From assembly GCF_027244095.1 (NCBI RefSeq), contig NC_069658.1, positions 422,184,687 to 422,248,686 of the forward strand: a stretch of 64,000 nt of DNA, in the 5' to 3' direction. The stretch is from Hemicordylus capensis (taxonomy: Eukaryota; Chordata; Lepidosauria; Squamata; Cordylidae). The translations under genes and the position numbers were made by a program. The notes below the pieces were generated by a model. It ran no database searches and had not been told where the DNA came from. It saw nothing but the letters and a program-made list of their open reading frames with translations. How positions within the stretch are numbered: the first letter of the stretch is position 1; the number at the start of each line of letters is the position of its first letter. Shown here piece after piece: positions 42,505 through 53,708 of this stretch.

Positions 42505-42842
42505 AATAAAGAGAACTGCCACGTTAAAAGGTGCCTCTTTGCCTAATTAGCAAGGGTTGACAGGGATATTCATTTAGACTTGAAAGAAGCAAGTTCAGAG
42601 CAATAACACATATAGAGGTGGATCTCTCCGCTGGGGGTAGATAATCCTACATGACTATATTGGGGGTGACTGAATGATTTGATCATGCCCAGTGCAGATG
42701 TGGCATCATTCTCTATTCCAGCAGATGCTGACTGGAAAGAGGCAAGTCCAGTGCAATGACTCATCCAGAGGCACAGCATGCAGCCTCCTTTGTGAGTGGT
42801 GTTTTGGGCTCATGGGAGGCTTTCTTCCATTAGTTTGGGGAG
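42505..42842 (-). repeat. Dispersed repeat core, copy 2 (inverted)
   Basis: Inverse complement of 30605-30930: from the L2-tail start ('aaaaggtgcctctttgccta') through 'gcagatgctgactggaaaga' to 'ttccattagtttggggaggg'. It shares both flanking contexts with copy 1 (SINE on one side, L2-tail on the other), so the boundary arrangement is old and not due to chance insertion. Confidence 0.75.
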
Positions 42843-42985
42843 GGGGCTGCAAATCAGTGGCAGAGCACCTGAGCTGCATGCAGAAGGCCCCAGGTCCAAT
42901 CCCTGGCCTCTCCAGGTTGAACTGGGAAAGAAGTCTAGATGAAGCCCTGGAGAGCCACTGCCGGTCAGTACTGAGCTAGAAAGTA
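42843..42985 (+). mobile_element. tRNA-derived SINE (TAGCTCA family)
   Basis: 'gctgcaaatcagtggcagag', 'gcatgcagaaggccccaggt', 'ccaatccctggcctctccag' and 'gagccactgccggtcagtac'. It ends early after 'gagctagaaag'. Confidence 0.8.
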
Positions 42986-43031
42986 TTCAAGAAATACATT
43001 TAACTCACCTATGTTAAATGTATTTCTTGAA
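42986..43031. repeat. Inverted repeat, 19-bp perfect arms
   Basis: Arms 42986-43004 and 43013-43031 (TTCAAGAAATACATTTAAC and its inverse complement) with an 8-nt loop, at the end of the SINE. It may mark a rearranged junction. Confidence 0.9.
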
Positions 43032-44873
43032 ACACACTGACTGTTCTTGCAAGGCACACTGTTGTGCTGCAAAACACAGTTTGGGAATTACTGGTTTAGC
43101 ATGGGGTATGTATGTATAACTACTGCTATAGTGACTGTACTGATTTTAGGGACAGCTGTTGTGAGCACAAAATGTGTCTCAGAGGACTAGCACAATTCCA
43201 ATGTTAGTATATGCCAGATCCATTGTCTTGCCTGATACTGATTTGATTTAATTTACACTGGCTCATTCACTGGCCACCATAATATGTATGTGTCTGGACC
43301 AGTCCAAAGATGACTAGGCCAAATTATTAAACCACAAAGCAGATCCATCACCTATCCACTGAGACTCTGCCTCTCTGCAGCGCTCTCAGTGAGGAGCTGC
43401 TGGCTGCAGTTCTCTTTTGGACATCTGTTTCATCTATCCTCATAGGAGAAGAGAGAACTTGTTCCCCTTCTCTTTATCATTTTCTGGCTGTGACACTCTT
43501 TTGTGAGCCAGTGTACACAGACTATACATGGTGTTTGCTAGGAAGAGATGCAGAATAGCAGGAAACATGTCACAAGTCTTACAGTACAATTTTAAACCAC
43601 TTGCTTGGAAATCAGATCGATTTAAATCTGTGGGACATTCTACCAACTTCAACTCTTCCCATGGGCAACTTGTTACCACATTATAACAAATGGTAGCCTT
43701 GGATAGGATGTGTATTCCTTTGCACATCAAAGGGCACATCCCACCAATTTGATGGGGCTTGAATCAGATGAGCATGGTGCACCCAGATATGCATCTGAAT
43801 CCACGTTGCCTACATGCTCAGAAGGTTGTTTCTATGCACAGATCTCTGTTGATGGATCAAGGCAACTTTGTTAGAATTGTAAAAGAGCTTTGCTTGTGAT
43901 TTTTTAAAAAAGTAGTAAATAATTAATTGGTGTTGGAATGATTGCTACATAGCTTTCCAGTATTCGCCTACCTTTGTTCCCCAGCAATTTTTTCAAAGTC
44001 TGGGACACATTTCGTAGGATCATCAAGTCCCAATTTTCCTTTTGGCATTTCAGCATACTAGTACACACCAAGTCAGCGCAAATGATAGTGAGGGGAAATA
44101 TATATTATGTAAGAAATCATGTTAAAGAAGAAACAGCCTGGCTTTTCCCAAGGAAAATTGTGTCTCGCCAGTCTATTAACATTCCGAGGGGTTGAAAACA
44201 AGCTTGTAGATAATAGTGAGTCTATAACGTTGATGCTCAGATCTTTGCTGCATGATTGTTTGGAAGCCTCTCAAAAAGCACCTCAAAGTTCCTTAAGAAC
44301 TCTAAGTAATTGTGAGATGAGAAGGGGCTTCTGAAGGATCTGCCACTGGCTAACAAAAATAGTAAGTAACCTAAAGGTTGGGACAAAGTTTATGCATCTC
44401 ATAGTTGAGACATCATATATATTCACTGCATGTCTTGACCATACTGGGCTTCCAGTAAACGACCTTCTCCTGTTGCACACCCATACAAGAAACCCAGTCT
44501 GACAAGTAATCAGGAAGGGAAGGCAATAGGTTCATCTCATTTCTCTCTCTCTCTCATTACACATAAAGAGTGCCTTTTCACTTGCCCTCCTCTTTAGAAC
44601 ACAGGTGCTCAACAAATAAATAGTATAACAGCCATGTTTTCACGACCAGAATGATTGTGGTTAAAGAATTAACTGTGATGACATACCTGGCATACTCCTG
44701 CGAAGCCTGGAATTTTCGGGCAAACCCAGTTAAATTGTGCAGTTAACCAGCATTTAAACATGGCTTGCCAATCACAATTAACTCTTTAACTGTGGTTGAT
44801 CTGGTGGTGAGAATGTGACCATTATCTATATTATTATTTAGCAACTCTACATACAGCAAAAACTAGAATTTCA

Positions 44874-44877
<4 letters not shown>
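43032..44877. other. Repeat-poor region
   Basis: About 1.8 kb with no gene, RNA or repeat recognised. Confidence 0.4.
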
Positions 44878-44914
<37 letters not shown>

Positions 44915-45330
44915 AATTTATACCACCCTTCCAAAAGGCTCTGGGGGGATTACATTAAAACACCATTAAAATCAATTAACAATTAAAACAGAAATTATAA
45001 AACTGCATAAAATAATAATTAACCATTAAAACATCATATAACACCAATTAAATAGCCAAAACAATTTAAAAACAAGTTTTTAAAAGCTGAGAAAGCTTGG
45101 TTGAAGAGATGTGTTTTCAGGAGTTTTTAAAAAATTAACAGAGATGAGGAGGCTCATATCCTATTAGGGAGCTCATTCCACAATCTTGGGGCAGCAGCCG
45201 AGAAGGCTCGTCTCTGTGTAGCCACCAAACGAGTTGGCGGCAACTGGACACGGACCTCCACAAGTGACCTCAGTGGGTGGTGGGGCACATAGCGAACTAT
45301 GCATCTCAACAATGAGATGCATAGCTTTAA
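44878..45330 (-). mobile_element. L2 LINE 3' end with (TTA)n tail
   Basis: On the minus strand it carries a coding remnant and 'tagggagctcattccacaat'-complement text typical of L2 3' ends, a long A/T-rich UTR, then 'ttggaagggtggtataaatt' and a (TAA)n tail (plus-strand (TTA)n at 44878-44913). Confidence 0.7.
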
Positions 45331-45360
45331 TTGGTTAGACTAATTAACAACTTTTAGAAC

Positions 45361-45477
45361 TGATTTTAAAAACAACTTGAAAAACTGATTAAATTCCTTT
45401 TAATCAGGCAAACTATTAATTTGATTTTAAAACAACTTGAAAAACTGATTAAACTCCTTTTAATCAGGCAACCTATT
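45361..45477 (+). repeat. Tandem duplication, 61-bp unit
   Basis: 'tgattttaaaaacaacttga' starts the first unit (45361-45421) and, with one A fewer, the second (45422-45477). Both include 'ttttaatcaggcaa'. Only a few differences separate them. Confidence 0.9.
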
Positions 45478-46986
45478 TTCTTCAGTGTTCATGATATGTA
45501 ACACAACAACTACTAATAATATTTATATACACCTTGCATACAGCAAGGTATGCCAGCACATCCCTTTACAGTAAGTGTGCTGTTCTGGGACAGGCTTAAA
45601 GAGTAGAAACAGAAGAAGGTAAGAGCTCGCAATTCCTCCATTTTGCAAGGGCTTATTCTTTTCTCACATTTGTTATGTTGGCCAACATCTGGAGGTCAGT
45701 CTAGAAGTGTGCTGTTCTGATGCCTTATTCCTTAGAGTCCTATTTCCTCCTTCATGTGCCTTTCTCTTTAGTACCTGTTCTTGCCATTAATAGGCCTTAG
45801 AGAAAATGGAAGCAAATCAAGTCATAGAGTCACTTGTGATAACTAAGAATATGACCACTAATGCAGAGGTGAACCTATCTGAAAGGAACTGCAGGTTCTG
45901 TGGGATTCAATAAGAGGCTGACTGTTTTGGGTGCACTGTTTATTCGGAGGGGACAAGATATTTCAAAACTGCATGAGGGGAGCGGGGAAGAGGAAAAGAG
46001 AGGGGGAAGGAGGAAGAAGAAAAGTAGCTATGTTTAGTGGCTAGATAGAGGGGCTGGAAGATAACAGGATCCAATTCCAGCTTGCCTTTGTGCAATTTTC
46101 CATCTTTTCATTATAGAAATATAATTCAATTGACCTGCCTACCTCAAAGAGATGCTGTGAGAATGAATAAGATTGTGTGAGATTGTAAAGTGCTTTGCCC
46201 ACTCAAAAGTGCCATAAAAGCTGCAAGTATTACTGTTATTAAATGAGTATCTAATGCATTCACATGACACACATAAACACAGAGTCAGCTGAGAGGCACA
46301 AGCATCTGATTTTTATGGAGGAATTTACATTACATAACCATATATAAAGTTGTCCCAAAGGAGACTTATAACACACATGTATGCATTCATTCACACTTGG
46401 TGAATGACTGAGCCTTACGTGTAAGGGAGATTAATACACACACACACCACATTGAAGCATGGATCTGACCTCAAAATTTTTATTTGTTCATTTATTTTGA
46501 ACAATGGGCTTTTAATTATTGATGGTAATAACTTCATAATGCACCAGTAAATGGACTGCAGGGAACATTTGATAAAATAATATCAAGTTGGCAATGCAAG
46601 GCTTTGCTACAGTGCTTTTTTGAAAATGTAATGTTTGAAGCCTGTGTATACGCCATTCTGTTCATGCATGATAACATTGTCTGAGCCCCACTCAGCTGTC
46701 ACTGGAGTATCTAGGTACGCTCTCAAACCTGAATGTTATACTTCTAAACTCCCCTCCCATCCCCATCTGCTGCCTCTGTGCCAGTATGATGATGTACCTT
46801 GAACGGTTATATTGTTTATAATATATAAACACTCAAATCATTGGGGGGGGGGATCAAATTCTTCAAAATAAATTAACAGATCACACTCATTGAAAAGTAA
46901 GTTCTGTTGATGTAGGCCAACAAGATGATGCCAGCGTTTCTGACCCACCAGAGCTGCTGCACATGTGAAAGCCAGTCACAGAACTA
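45478..46986. other. Mostly unannotated; MIR-like remnant
   Basis: A MIR/L2-associated SINE-like stretch is visible at about 46060-46220 ('cctgcctacctcaaagagat', then 'gtaaagtgctttgccc'). The remaining AT-rich sequence, for example 46480-46560, is unique-looking. Confidence 0.4.
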
Positions 46987-47130
46987 TTGTGCAAGAGCGC
47001 ACTTGCACAGCTACTTTAAAAAGCATGTAGTCATTTGCACAGTGCTACTTCAATTGTTTTCACTGGAAGTAGCATTGCGCAAGTGCCTGCATGCTGTTGT
47101 AAGTAGTTGTGCAAGTATGCTCTTGTGCAA
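46987..47130. repeat. Foldback element, about 70-nt imperfect arms
   Basis: The left arm begins 'ttgtgcaagagcgcacttgc' and the right arm ends 'gcaagtatgctcttgtgcaa'. Inner words 'gtgctacttc' and 'gaagtagcat' also pair. It is related in wording to the foldback at 23148-23390. Confidence 0.7.
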
Positions 47131-47254
47131 CACTGCCAGGGCTGGCTTCACGTGCAGCAACTCCAAAGGATTGGAGGTTGCAACCCCAAAACATCAGTGT
47201 TGCCTTGCGCAATATGTTGGCCATTGCTTTCATGCTCTGCTGGTGGGCTTTGTG

Positions 47255-47338
47255 CAGACAGTTGGTTGACCACTGTGGGTAGCAAGATGGTAAACTAGAT
47301 GGACTTCTGGTCTGATCCTGCAGGCTCTTATGTTCTGA
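47255..47338 (+). mobile_element. CR1 LINE 3' terminal remnant
   Basis: 'gaccactgtgggtagcaaga', 'actagatggacttctggtct', 'gatcctgcaggctcttatgt' follow the CR1 end order seen at 487-607. Confidence 0.65.
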
Positions 47339-47604
47339 AACCAAGGGACTTGCTGCCCAATAAACATGATTAGTATTCAGTTATAAGTGTCCAAGCCAAG
47401 GGAAACTTTGCTGGAAAGGTAGATATGAGCTGAACTTTCTTAGCAACTTTATCTGGTTTTAGAAGAGCTGGTCCCGTGAGATCTTTTGAGTGAATTCTGC
47501 ACTCAAGCAGAGTTGATGCATCCATTGGATTGGCTTCGCCTCTCAAGAATTGGTATTATGTTTTAATATGCTGATCCTGAATGCATTTCAGTTTTAAACT
47601 TTTA

Positions 47605-47870
47605 TATACTTATTTTTACTGCTAACCTGCCTTTCCGATCAGTAAATGTTTCAGGGTGGTTTACAGAAATCAATAAAAATACATAACCACAGTCTTTAAA
47701 ATATAACCAAATAAAACCATTCTAAAATCTAACCATACAATAAAATAGCAGTCTATCAACCCTTCAAAACCTGGTGGAACAAGAGAATTGTAGCATGCCT
47801 TCTAAAATTTTGGAATTATGTCATCTGGCAGAGGGCGTGCCAGAGCTGTGCCAAAACCACAGCTGCTCAT
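47605..47870 (-). mobile_element. L2 LINE 3' end, diverged
   Basis: The minus strand ends with 'aaaccaccctgaaacattta'-type text and an A/T-rich UTR resembling other L2 ends. A coding remnant lies at the 47780-47870 side. Boundaries approximate. Confidence 0.5.
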
Positions 47871-48443
47871 GGATGTCACACCCCAAAGTGAAACCTGATT
47901 ACTCAGAAGCAAGCTCAACCCTCTGTATGTTTAAGCAGAAGTAAGTTCCACTATGTTTAGTAGCTCGTCCTACCAATAAATGTGGATTACAGCTGTGATA
48001 GCCCAGAAGAGAATAATCCAGAACAAGACCTCATGCTAATGAATGAAAAGTTTTATATGGAAGAAGGTATTTCATAAAATATGAGAGGCACAGCTCCTTT
48101 GGGATTTCTTTTTTTTAAACAAGTCATTATCAGCACCTTGAATCATGTCTAGGAGCAAACAGATAACCTAGGCAATTGTATCCTTCCAGCCTGATCATAT
48201 GCATGCTAATTCAGAACTAGGTCCGGCATCCAAATAGTCTTGTGCAAGAGACAGAGGCCATAATCCATAATGTGATAACTGGAAGTATATTTTTCAGGCT
48301 TGCATGACTGAGGATGCAGCCCAGATACATGAGAAGTTAAGCTGACTACAGTACATGCCTGCTCAGATTTTGGCCTCCTCAGCTAAAAACATGCTGCTGA
48401 GAAAGATTGGCATTACTGTTTAGGGGGTGTTAAGGGTGCCATC
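47871..48443. other. No clear feature
   Basis: May begin with a GCAATCC-type MITE remnant ('attactcagaagcaagctca' at 47898, 'cagaagtaagttcc' at 47936). Otherwise unique-looking. Confidence 0.35.
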
Positions 48444-48579
48444 CAGTGTTCCCTCTAACAGGAGTTCCCAGATGTTGTTGACTACAACTCCCAGCATCCC
48501 CAGCTGCAGTGGCCTTTGGCTGGGGATTCTGGGAGTTGTAGTCAAAAACATCTGGGAATTCCTGTTAGAGAGAACACTG
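48444..48579. mobile_element. hAT-like palindromic MITE, well preserved
   Basis: Left end CAGTGTTCCCTCTAACAGG; complement of right end CAGTGTTCTCTCTAACAGG. Arms extend to the centre through 'cccagatgttgttgactaca'. Perfect 8-bp duplication GTGCCATC at 48436-48443 and 48580-48587. Confidence 0.95.
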
Positions 48580-48893
48580 GTGCCATCCCCCATAGAGGAC
48601 GCAGTGGTGAGGTGAATGAGAGAGAGCTGTGCATAAAATATTTATAATTTCTCTTAAGCCAAGGAAGGTACCATCCACCTAAAACATATGCAACTGTTGA
48701 CATGATCTGAATTTGTAAACTATATATCAGGGCGGCACAAATGTAGACTATGTAAGTTACCACTGTCAAAGATAATGGTTGTAAGTGAAAATTTGCAATA
48801 CAATCCTTAGGTTAACTATACATAAGCATTATCTCATTTATGACAGTTTTGGTAATAGTAGTAGTAGAAGTTGGGGTTTGTTTGTTTGTTTTT
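48580..48893. other. No recognised feature
   Basis: Unique-looking DNA with a short (GTA)n at 48856-48867 and (GTTT)n at 48877-48892, adjoining the copia fossil. Confidence 0.4.
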
Positions 48894-49210
48894 ACATATC
48901 GCCATGCAAGAATGCAGTTTTCACATCTAGGTGTTCAACATGCATTCCTTTGCTAGCAGCAATACTTAACAGAGTCCTTACTGTGGTGTGTTTGACCACT
49001 GGTGCAAATGTTTCATCATAATCATCTCCATATTTCTGTGAATATCCTTTCGCTACTAATCTGGCTTTATAGAGCTGAATCTCACCATCAGCATCATGTT
49101 TGAGTTTGAAAACCCTTTTGCAGCCTATAACTTTCCTCCCTTGAGGTAACTTAGTAAGAGTCCAGGTTTTGTTTTTCTGTAGAGCCTCAAGCTCTTTAAT
49201 TGCAGCTTGT
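48894..49210 (-). mobile_element. Fossil Ty1/copia fragment (reverse-transcriptase part)
   Basis: The minus strand carries words characteristic of the N-terminal half of copia-type reverse transcriptase, including KARLVAKGYSQ, ETFAPVV and LDVKTAFLHG. It covers only about a hundred codons of pol. LTRs, gag, protease and integrase are not seen, so it is a broken partial copy. Ty1/copia elements are scarce in reptiles. A SINE (49213) lies directly on its 5' side. Age cannot be dated without related copies; the family words are still very clear. Confidence 0.85.
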
Positions 49211-49212
49211 TT

Positions 49213-49449
49213 GAGCCAGCGTGGTGTAGTGGTTAGAGTGCTGGACTAGGACTGGGGAGACCCGAGTTCAAATCTCCATTCAGCCATGATACTAGCTGGG
49301 TGACTCTGGGCCAGTCACTTCTCTCTCAGCCTAGCCTACTTCACAGGGCTGTTGTGAAAGAGAAACTTAAGTATGTAGGAGCTCTGGGCTCCTTGGAGGA
49401 AGAGCAGGATATAAATGTAATAATAATAATTATTATTATTATTATTATT
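49213..49449 (+). mobile_element. tRNA-derived SINE (GAGCCAGCG family)
   Basis: Second copy of the family at 5117: A box 'gtgtagtggttagagtgctg', B box 'gagttcaaatctcc', body 'gctgggtgactctgggccag', end 'gaagagcaggatataaatgt' and an (AAT)n/(ATT)n tail at 49418-49449. It sits two bases from the copia fossil. Confidence 0.9.
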
Positions 49450-49490
49450 CCAATTAAGTCGCTGAATATTGGATTGGTGAATTCTGCATT

Positions 49491-49762
49491 ACATAGGAAG
49501 CTGCCATATATTGAGTCAGACCTTTGGTCCATCTCGCTCAGTATTGTCTTCACAGACTGGCAGCAGCTTCTCCAAGGTTGCAGGCAGGAATCTCTCTCAG
49601 CCCTATCTTGGAGAAGCCAGGGAGGGAACTTGGAACCTTCTGCTCTATATATCTTACAGTGCTCATACATCAAGTCTCCCATTCAGATGCAACCAGGGCA
49701 GACCCTGCTTTGCTAAGGGGACAAGTCGTGCTTGCTACCACAAGACCAGCTCTCCTCTCCTC
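49491..49762 (-). mobile_element. 5S-headed SINE
   Basis: On the minus strand the 5' part contains 'ttagcaaagcagggtctgcc' and 'ctggttgcatctgaatggga', matching the internal-control region of vertebrate 5S rRNA (GCTAAGCAGGGTC..., then CTGGTTAGTACTTGGATGGG). The 3' part is the same body as the TAGCTCA tRNA SINEs and ends 'tatggcagcttcctatgta'. Confidence 0.75.
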
Positions 49763-49858
49763 TCCAATTATTTACATTTTGGTTTTATACATGTTAGTGT
49801 ATTGGAAATTGCTTTGAATACCTGTTTGGGTAGAAAGTGTGTTTAAGATATTATAAAA

Positions 49859-50329
49859 TGAGCCCTTTCTCACAACTGAGTGAAAGGGCTTGAGGGCAGG
49901 TGGCAGGGAAGGAAGCAGCAGCTCCCTTCCTAACAGATGATCCACGTGGAGTTGCTGGGCTCGTGAATCACACACCGAGATGGTCTGCGGCTGCCGTGGG
50001 TGGCGTGGAGGTGCAGGGGTCGGGAATCCCATAATACACTGCACAAAGTGTGTGGTGCATTGTGGGGATTCCCCCCCCCCTGCCCATGGCGGGCAGGTAC
50101 CTGTCAGTGTTTCCACACTAGCTGAAAGAGCCGGCGCTGACACATGGCCAACTAAACAGGGTTAAAGGAGCACTCACTCCCTTAGCCTCATTTAGCAGCC
50201 CAGCTTCTTAGCTGGGTTTGCCACCGAGATGGCACCAGGAGCCACGCAGCTCCTGGCAGTTCCCGTGGGCAGCCAAGCCCAGGCTTAGCTGCCCTAGCCT
50301 GTTCTTGGCTGCACATGAGAACAGCCTCA
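49859..50329. mobile_element. TIR element (TTCTCA-end family)
   Basis: Left end TGAGCCCTTTCTCACAAC; complement of right end TGAGGCTGTTCTCATGTGC. Internal palindromes include 'cactgcacaaagtgtgtggt' around 50038-50056. Non-autonomous. Related ends at 18667-19113 and 51678-52052. Confidence 0.65.
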
Positions 50330-50529
50330 GTAAATACAATCGACAAACTGAGTGAGCTCAGTGTAATAGCTGCACCTTATTCCCATTCAAAGACGGACAG
50401 TGGCATTTTGCATCAGTTTAGAGCTTCCAATCAGTTTTCAAGGGCAAGACTATTCAGAGCATGTTACAAAGTAGTAAAGAGTAAACTAAACTGAACAGTG
50501 ACAGTAAACTAAAGCCACTTAGGGTAATT

Positions 50530-50690
50530 ATAAGAACATAAGAATCAACTGAAGAGAAGACTCTTTGGGATCCTGTCCAGCATCCTATTTCTTGTAGTGT
50601 CCTACCCAATGCCTCTGGGAAGCCCACAAGGGATGGAAGTATGCCCCCTTTCTTGCTGTTGGTCTCCTGCCTCTGAACCTGGAGATAACT
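50530..50690 (-). mobile_element. CR1 LINE 3' end
   Basis: The plus strand begins 'ataagaacataagaatcaac' and continues 'gatcctgtccagcatcctat' and 'tgcctctgggaagcccacaa', which is the inverse of the CR1 end order. Diverged. Confidence 0.75.
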
Positions 50691-51677
50691 ACTGTGGGTC
50701 AGTCATTGTTCAGGTCAAATGCTCAACTGAATAGTATTGTCTTGACCTGGTACCTAAAACCAAGCAAGGAGGGAGCCAGACTTCTCTCCTGGGACATCAA
50801 ATTCCAAAGTCTGGGCACCACTATCAAAAAGTGCCCTTTATGTATACTCATCCAACATACTTCAGATGGTGGGAACTAGAGAGCAGAACGTTGTCCAAGG
50901 AGGAACACAACATGGGGATAATTTCATATGAACACAGGGAATCCGTCTGATATTCTGATCCTAAACCATTTAGGGACCAGTCCAGGATATCTGCAGCAAA
51001 CCATCTCTGTTGTTCCAGAGAAAATGACTGAATAAATTTCCCTGCTTCCCATTCACTTCCGCCAATTCTTTCCTTATCAGCAATTTCTGCAACAACACTT
51101 GAAAACCTGAATCACTGGAACAGAATACATTATGTAAAACTGGGGAAATGTATGCAGATATCCTTAATTTACATAATATATCATGATCACACAGTGCTGT
51201 GTATAACCAAAATGCAACAGGGCAACAGACAGATGGAAGGGAAGTTCTGGGCAATGATGCAGTAGATGAGCTCTTATTCGATTTATAGGTGTATTGCAAC
51301 AGGCAATGATGTAATGACACTGGCCTTGCTTAGGAGCACAATGGCTGAGGTAGGGTTAAAGTTGTTGAATAAAGTTCTTAAATATTGTAACTTCTGGCAT
51401 GGGACTTGATGAAACGATGAACAGCAGAAGGCTGACCCATTGGCAGGCTAAAGCCTTTTGATTTTTTTTAGTCAAGATTCCAGACTAAAAAAACCAAATA
51501 CCATTCACAGCTGCATTTGCACAGAGGCAAGCCCTTAAGCAGCCCATAGTTCAAAGCTGTGGGCAGTGGGCTTCAGTGTGCAGATCTTTGGATTCAACGT
51601 GGTTTTCCTTGTAGGAGCTGCTTGCACAGGGAAAATCACCACCAGAAATGAACATTGGATTTTGATTGTTACATGTT
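50691..51677. other. No recognised feature
   Basis: About 1 kb of unique-looking sequence. The first 200 bp may be L2 3' coding remnant ('gggacatcaaattccaaagt' resembles 'gggagctcattccacagggt'), too weak to call. Confidence 0.35.
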
Positions 51678-52052
51678 GGGGCTATTCATACAATCGAGTG
51701 GGTGGGGGGAAGGCAGGTTTCAACCTTTCTTCCCCAAACGATCGATCATTACCCCTTCGATGTGAGCTGCGCACCCACATAAGCTATGAGCATAGATCAC
51801 TATCTGCGTGATGAGCGGCATGGTACTTTGGGGTATTCCCTCATCAGAAGGGCGCTCTAGCCGCCCATCTCTGTTTCTCCTCAGTTTCCAGGAAGCCTGA
51901 GGAGACACACCAGCCAGGCAGCCAGGTTAAGGGAGTGATTCTTCCCTTAACCTCAGCTAAGAGTGGGGCTTAGGAGCGGGGTTAGGCTGTGCAGGAGCAC
52001 TGGGATCCATGCAGCGCTAGCCCTAGTTAGGCTGCTCGTGAGAACAGCCTCA
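51678..52052. mobile_element. TIR element (TTCTCA-end family)
   Basis: Left end GGGGCTATTCATACAATCG; complement of right end TGAGGCTGTTCTCACGAGC. The right third shares 'gttaagggagtgattcttcc'-type text with 50160-50190. Non-autonomous. Confidence 0.6.
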
Positions 52053-52089
52053 TTAAATTTCACAAGTAAACTAGTTAATTAAAGATATC

Positions 52090-52170
52090 TGCAGATGCAA
52101 TCCTATACACACTCTCCTGGGAGCCAGCCTCACTGAACACAGTGGTATTTACTTCAAAGCAGACACTCAA
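52090..52170. mobile_element. Short MITE (GCAATCC family)
   Basis: 'gatgcaatcctatacacact' and 'ctcctgggagccagcctcac' followed by 'cagtggtatttacttc' give the same order as 35670-35765. The right end is lost. Confidence 0.55.
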
Positions 52171-52391
52171 AAGTTTGTGCTCTTGGCTTACAAGATGTGC
52201 AAGGAGCCAGAAGACATTGACAAGGCTGTTGCTGTAGCAAATGGGAGAAACCACAGTGACACAGTTTGCATGAGCACTTGTTGGGGTATCCCACCCAAGT
52301 GATTAGGGCAATGATTAGTTGATTAACAGTTTTAAAATCAATTAATCTAGCTGATTAAACATTGACACCCAATCACTGGTCAACAACAAAA
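52171..52391. other. No recognised feature
   Basis: Unique-looking spacer. Confidence 0.4.
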
Positions 52392-52678
52392 TAGGAACAT
52401 AGGAAACTGCCATCTACTGAGTCAGACCATTGGTCTGTCTTGCTCAGTATTGTCTTCACAGACTGGCAGCGGCTTCTCCAAGGTTGCAGGCAGGAATCTC
52501 TCTCAGCCCTATCTTGGAGAAACCAGGGAAGGAACTTGAAACCTTCTGCTCTACCCAGAGCAGCATATCTTGCAGTGCTCACACATCAAGTCTCCCATTC
52601 ATATGCAACCAGGACAGACCCTACTTAGCTATGGGGACAAGTCATGCTTGCTACCACAAGACCAGCTCTCCTCTCCTA
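52392..52678 (-). mobile_element. 5S-headed SINE
   Basis: Same structure as 49491-49762. Minus-strand 5' part 'agctaagtagggtctgtcct' and 'ggttgcatatgaatgggaga' (5S-like), body 'tagggctgagagagattcct', end 'gatggcagtttcctatgttc'. Confidence 0.75.
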
Positions 52679-52925
52679 TACAAATCAAACAAAATATCCA
52701 CAATGATCTCACTTGTCCACCAAAATTGTTTCAACCTCTTTTGTTACACATTGACCAAACTAAGAGAAGCTAGAGCACAGCAATTGGTTACTGTCAAAGA
52801 TTCCTGATTTTATATATTTGATGACATTTTAGACTTTGTCTCCATTATTTTCTTTTTACTGTGTATATTCTGTGTATATTGATGTTTGATCTAAGATCGT
52901 AAATAAACAACTAACTAACTCTTTA
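52679..52925 (+). mobile_element. LINE 3' end with (AACT)n tail
   Basis: T-rich 3' UTR ending 'gtttgatctaagatcgtaaa' plus 'taaacaactaactaactc'. The ending resembles the 'gtctatgactgtaataaagg' family (29560-30182). 5' limit uncertain. Confidence 0.5.
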
Positions 52926-52965
52926 GGGTCTCTGGGATATCTTCTTGTCAGAAGCTGAAAAAAGG

Positions 52966-53268
52966 AGTCAAGTCAAGTCTTTATTTCGGTCTATGACCAG
53001 CATAACAGCAAAATAAACAAGAAACAGTTAAGACAATTTTCTCCTACAAGGTAATAGGGGATCTCTATAAAATTACCTAAAACATCTAAAACATAATACA
53101 GAGAGTAGAATAAGCTAAAAATTAAGACTATGAAGAGAAACTATATAAAATTTATCAACACTAGGAACAGAATGATACTGAGTATAAAGGTGGCAAGATA
53201 TCAAAATTATGTGCCTGATACAGAACGGTGTTGAATCTCATACTATACCATTTTGTGTTTTATACTAT
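52966..53268 (-). mobile_element. LINE 3' end with (TTGAC)n tail
   Basis: The minus strand ends 'atgctggtcatagaccgaaa' and 'taaagacttgacttgactcc', matching 4531-4915 and 29560-30182. Only 3' UTR is present. Confidence 0.65.
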
Positions 53269-53276
53269 GTATGACA

Positions 53277-53700
53277 CAGGGGCATAGCAAGGTTGGAGTG
53301 GGCCCAGAGACAAGATTTTAAAATGCACCCCCACCCCACTGAAGCTCAGCTCATGAAGTAAAGAAATCTTAATGAGGATGAATTGTGGTAACAAAAAGCA
53401 CACACACACACACACACACACAATGTGCCACAACAGAACATCATCCTAAACTATTTTTAAAAAGGTTTTGTAAATTGTGGACGATGCAAGTCATTTAACG
53501 GTACTAGAGAAAGACATGCTGTTCTGGTAGCTCCAGGTCTTAATATTCACATCAGCTTTGGAGGATGAATACAACTGAAGGAAGCCCAGGCGGGTGTGGG
53601 GCTGGGGGAGTCAGTCGTGTGACTTGCCTCTGGGGGGCCCCCAAGGCAGTGGGCCCCCAGACAACTGTCTCCCTTTGCCCTATTATAGTTACGCCCCCTG
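53277..53700. mobile_element. Non-autonomous hAT (CAGGGGCATAGC family), 424 bp
   Basis: Left end CAGGGGCATAGCAAGG; complement of right end CAGGGGGCGTAACTATAAT. Perfect 8-bp duplication GTATGACA at 53269-53276 and 53701-53708. It has (CA)n at 53400-53422 where the 25490 copy has (TAGA)n. Confidence 0.95.
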
Positions 53701-53708
53701 GTATGACA

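Noticed and set aside
30682-42779. Conserved peptide SAGIENDATSALGMIKSF at two loci as a gene family
   Set aside because: Similarity extends beyond the frame into the flanking repeat sequence and stops coincide with repeat edges; a dispersed repeat.
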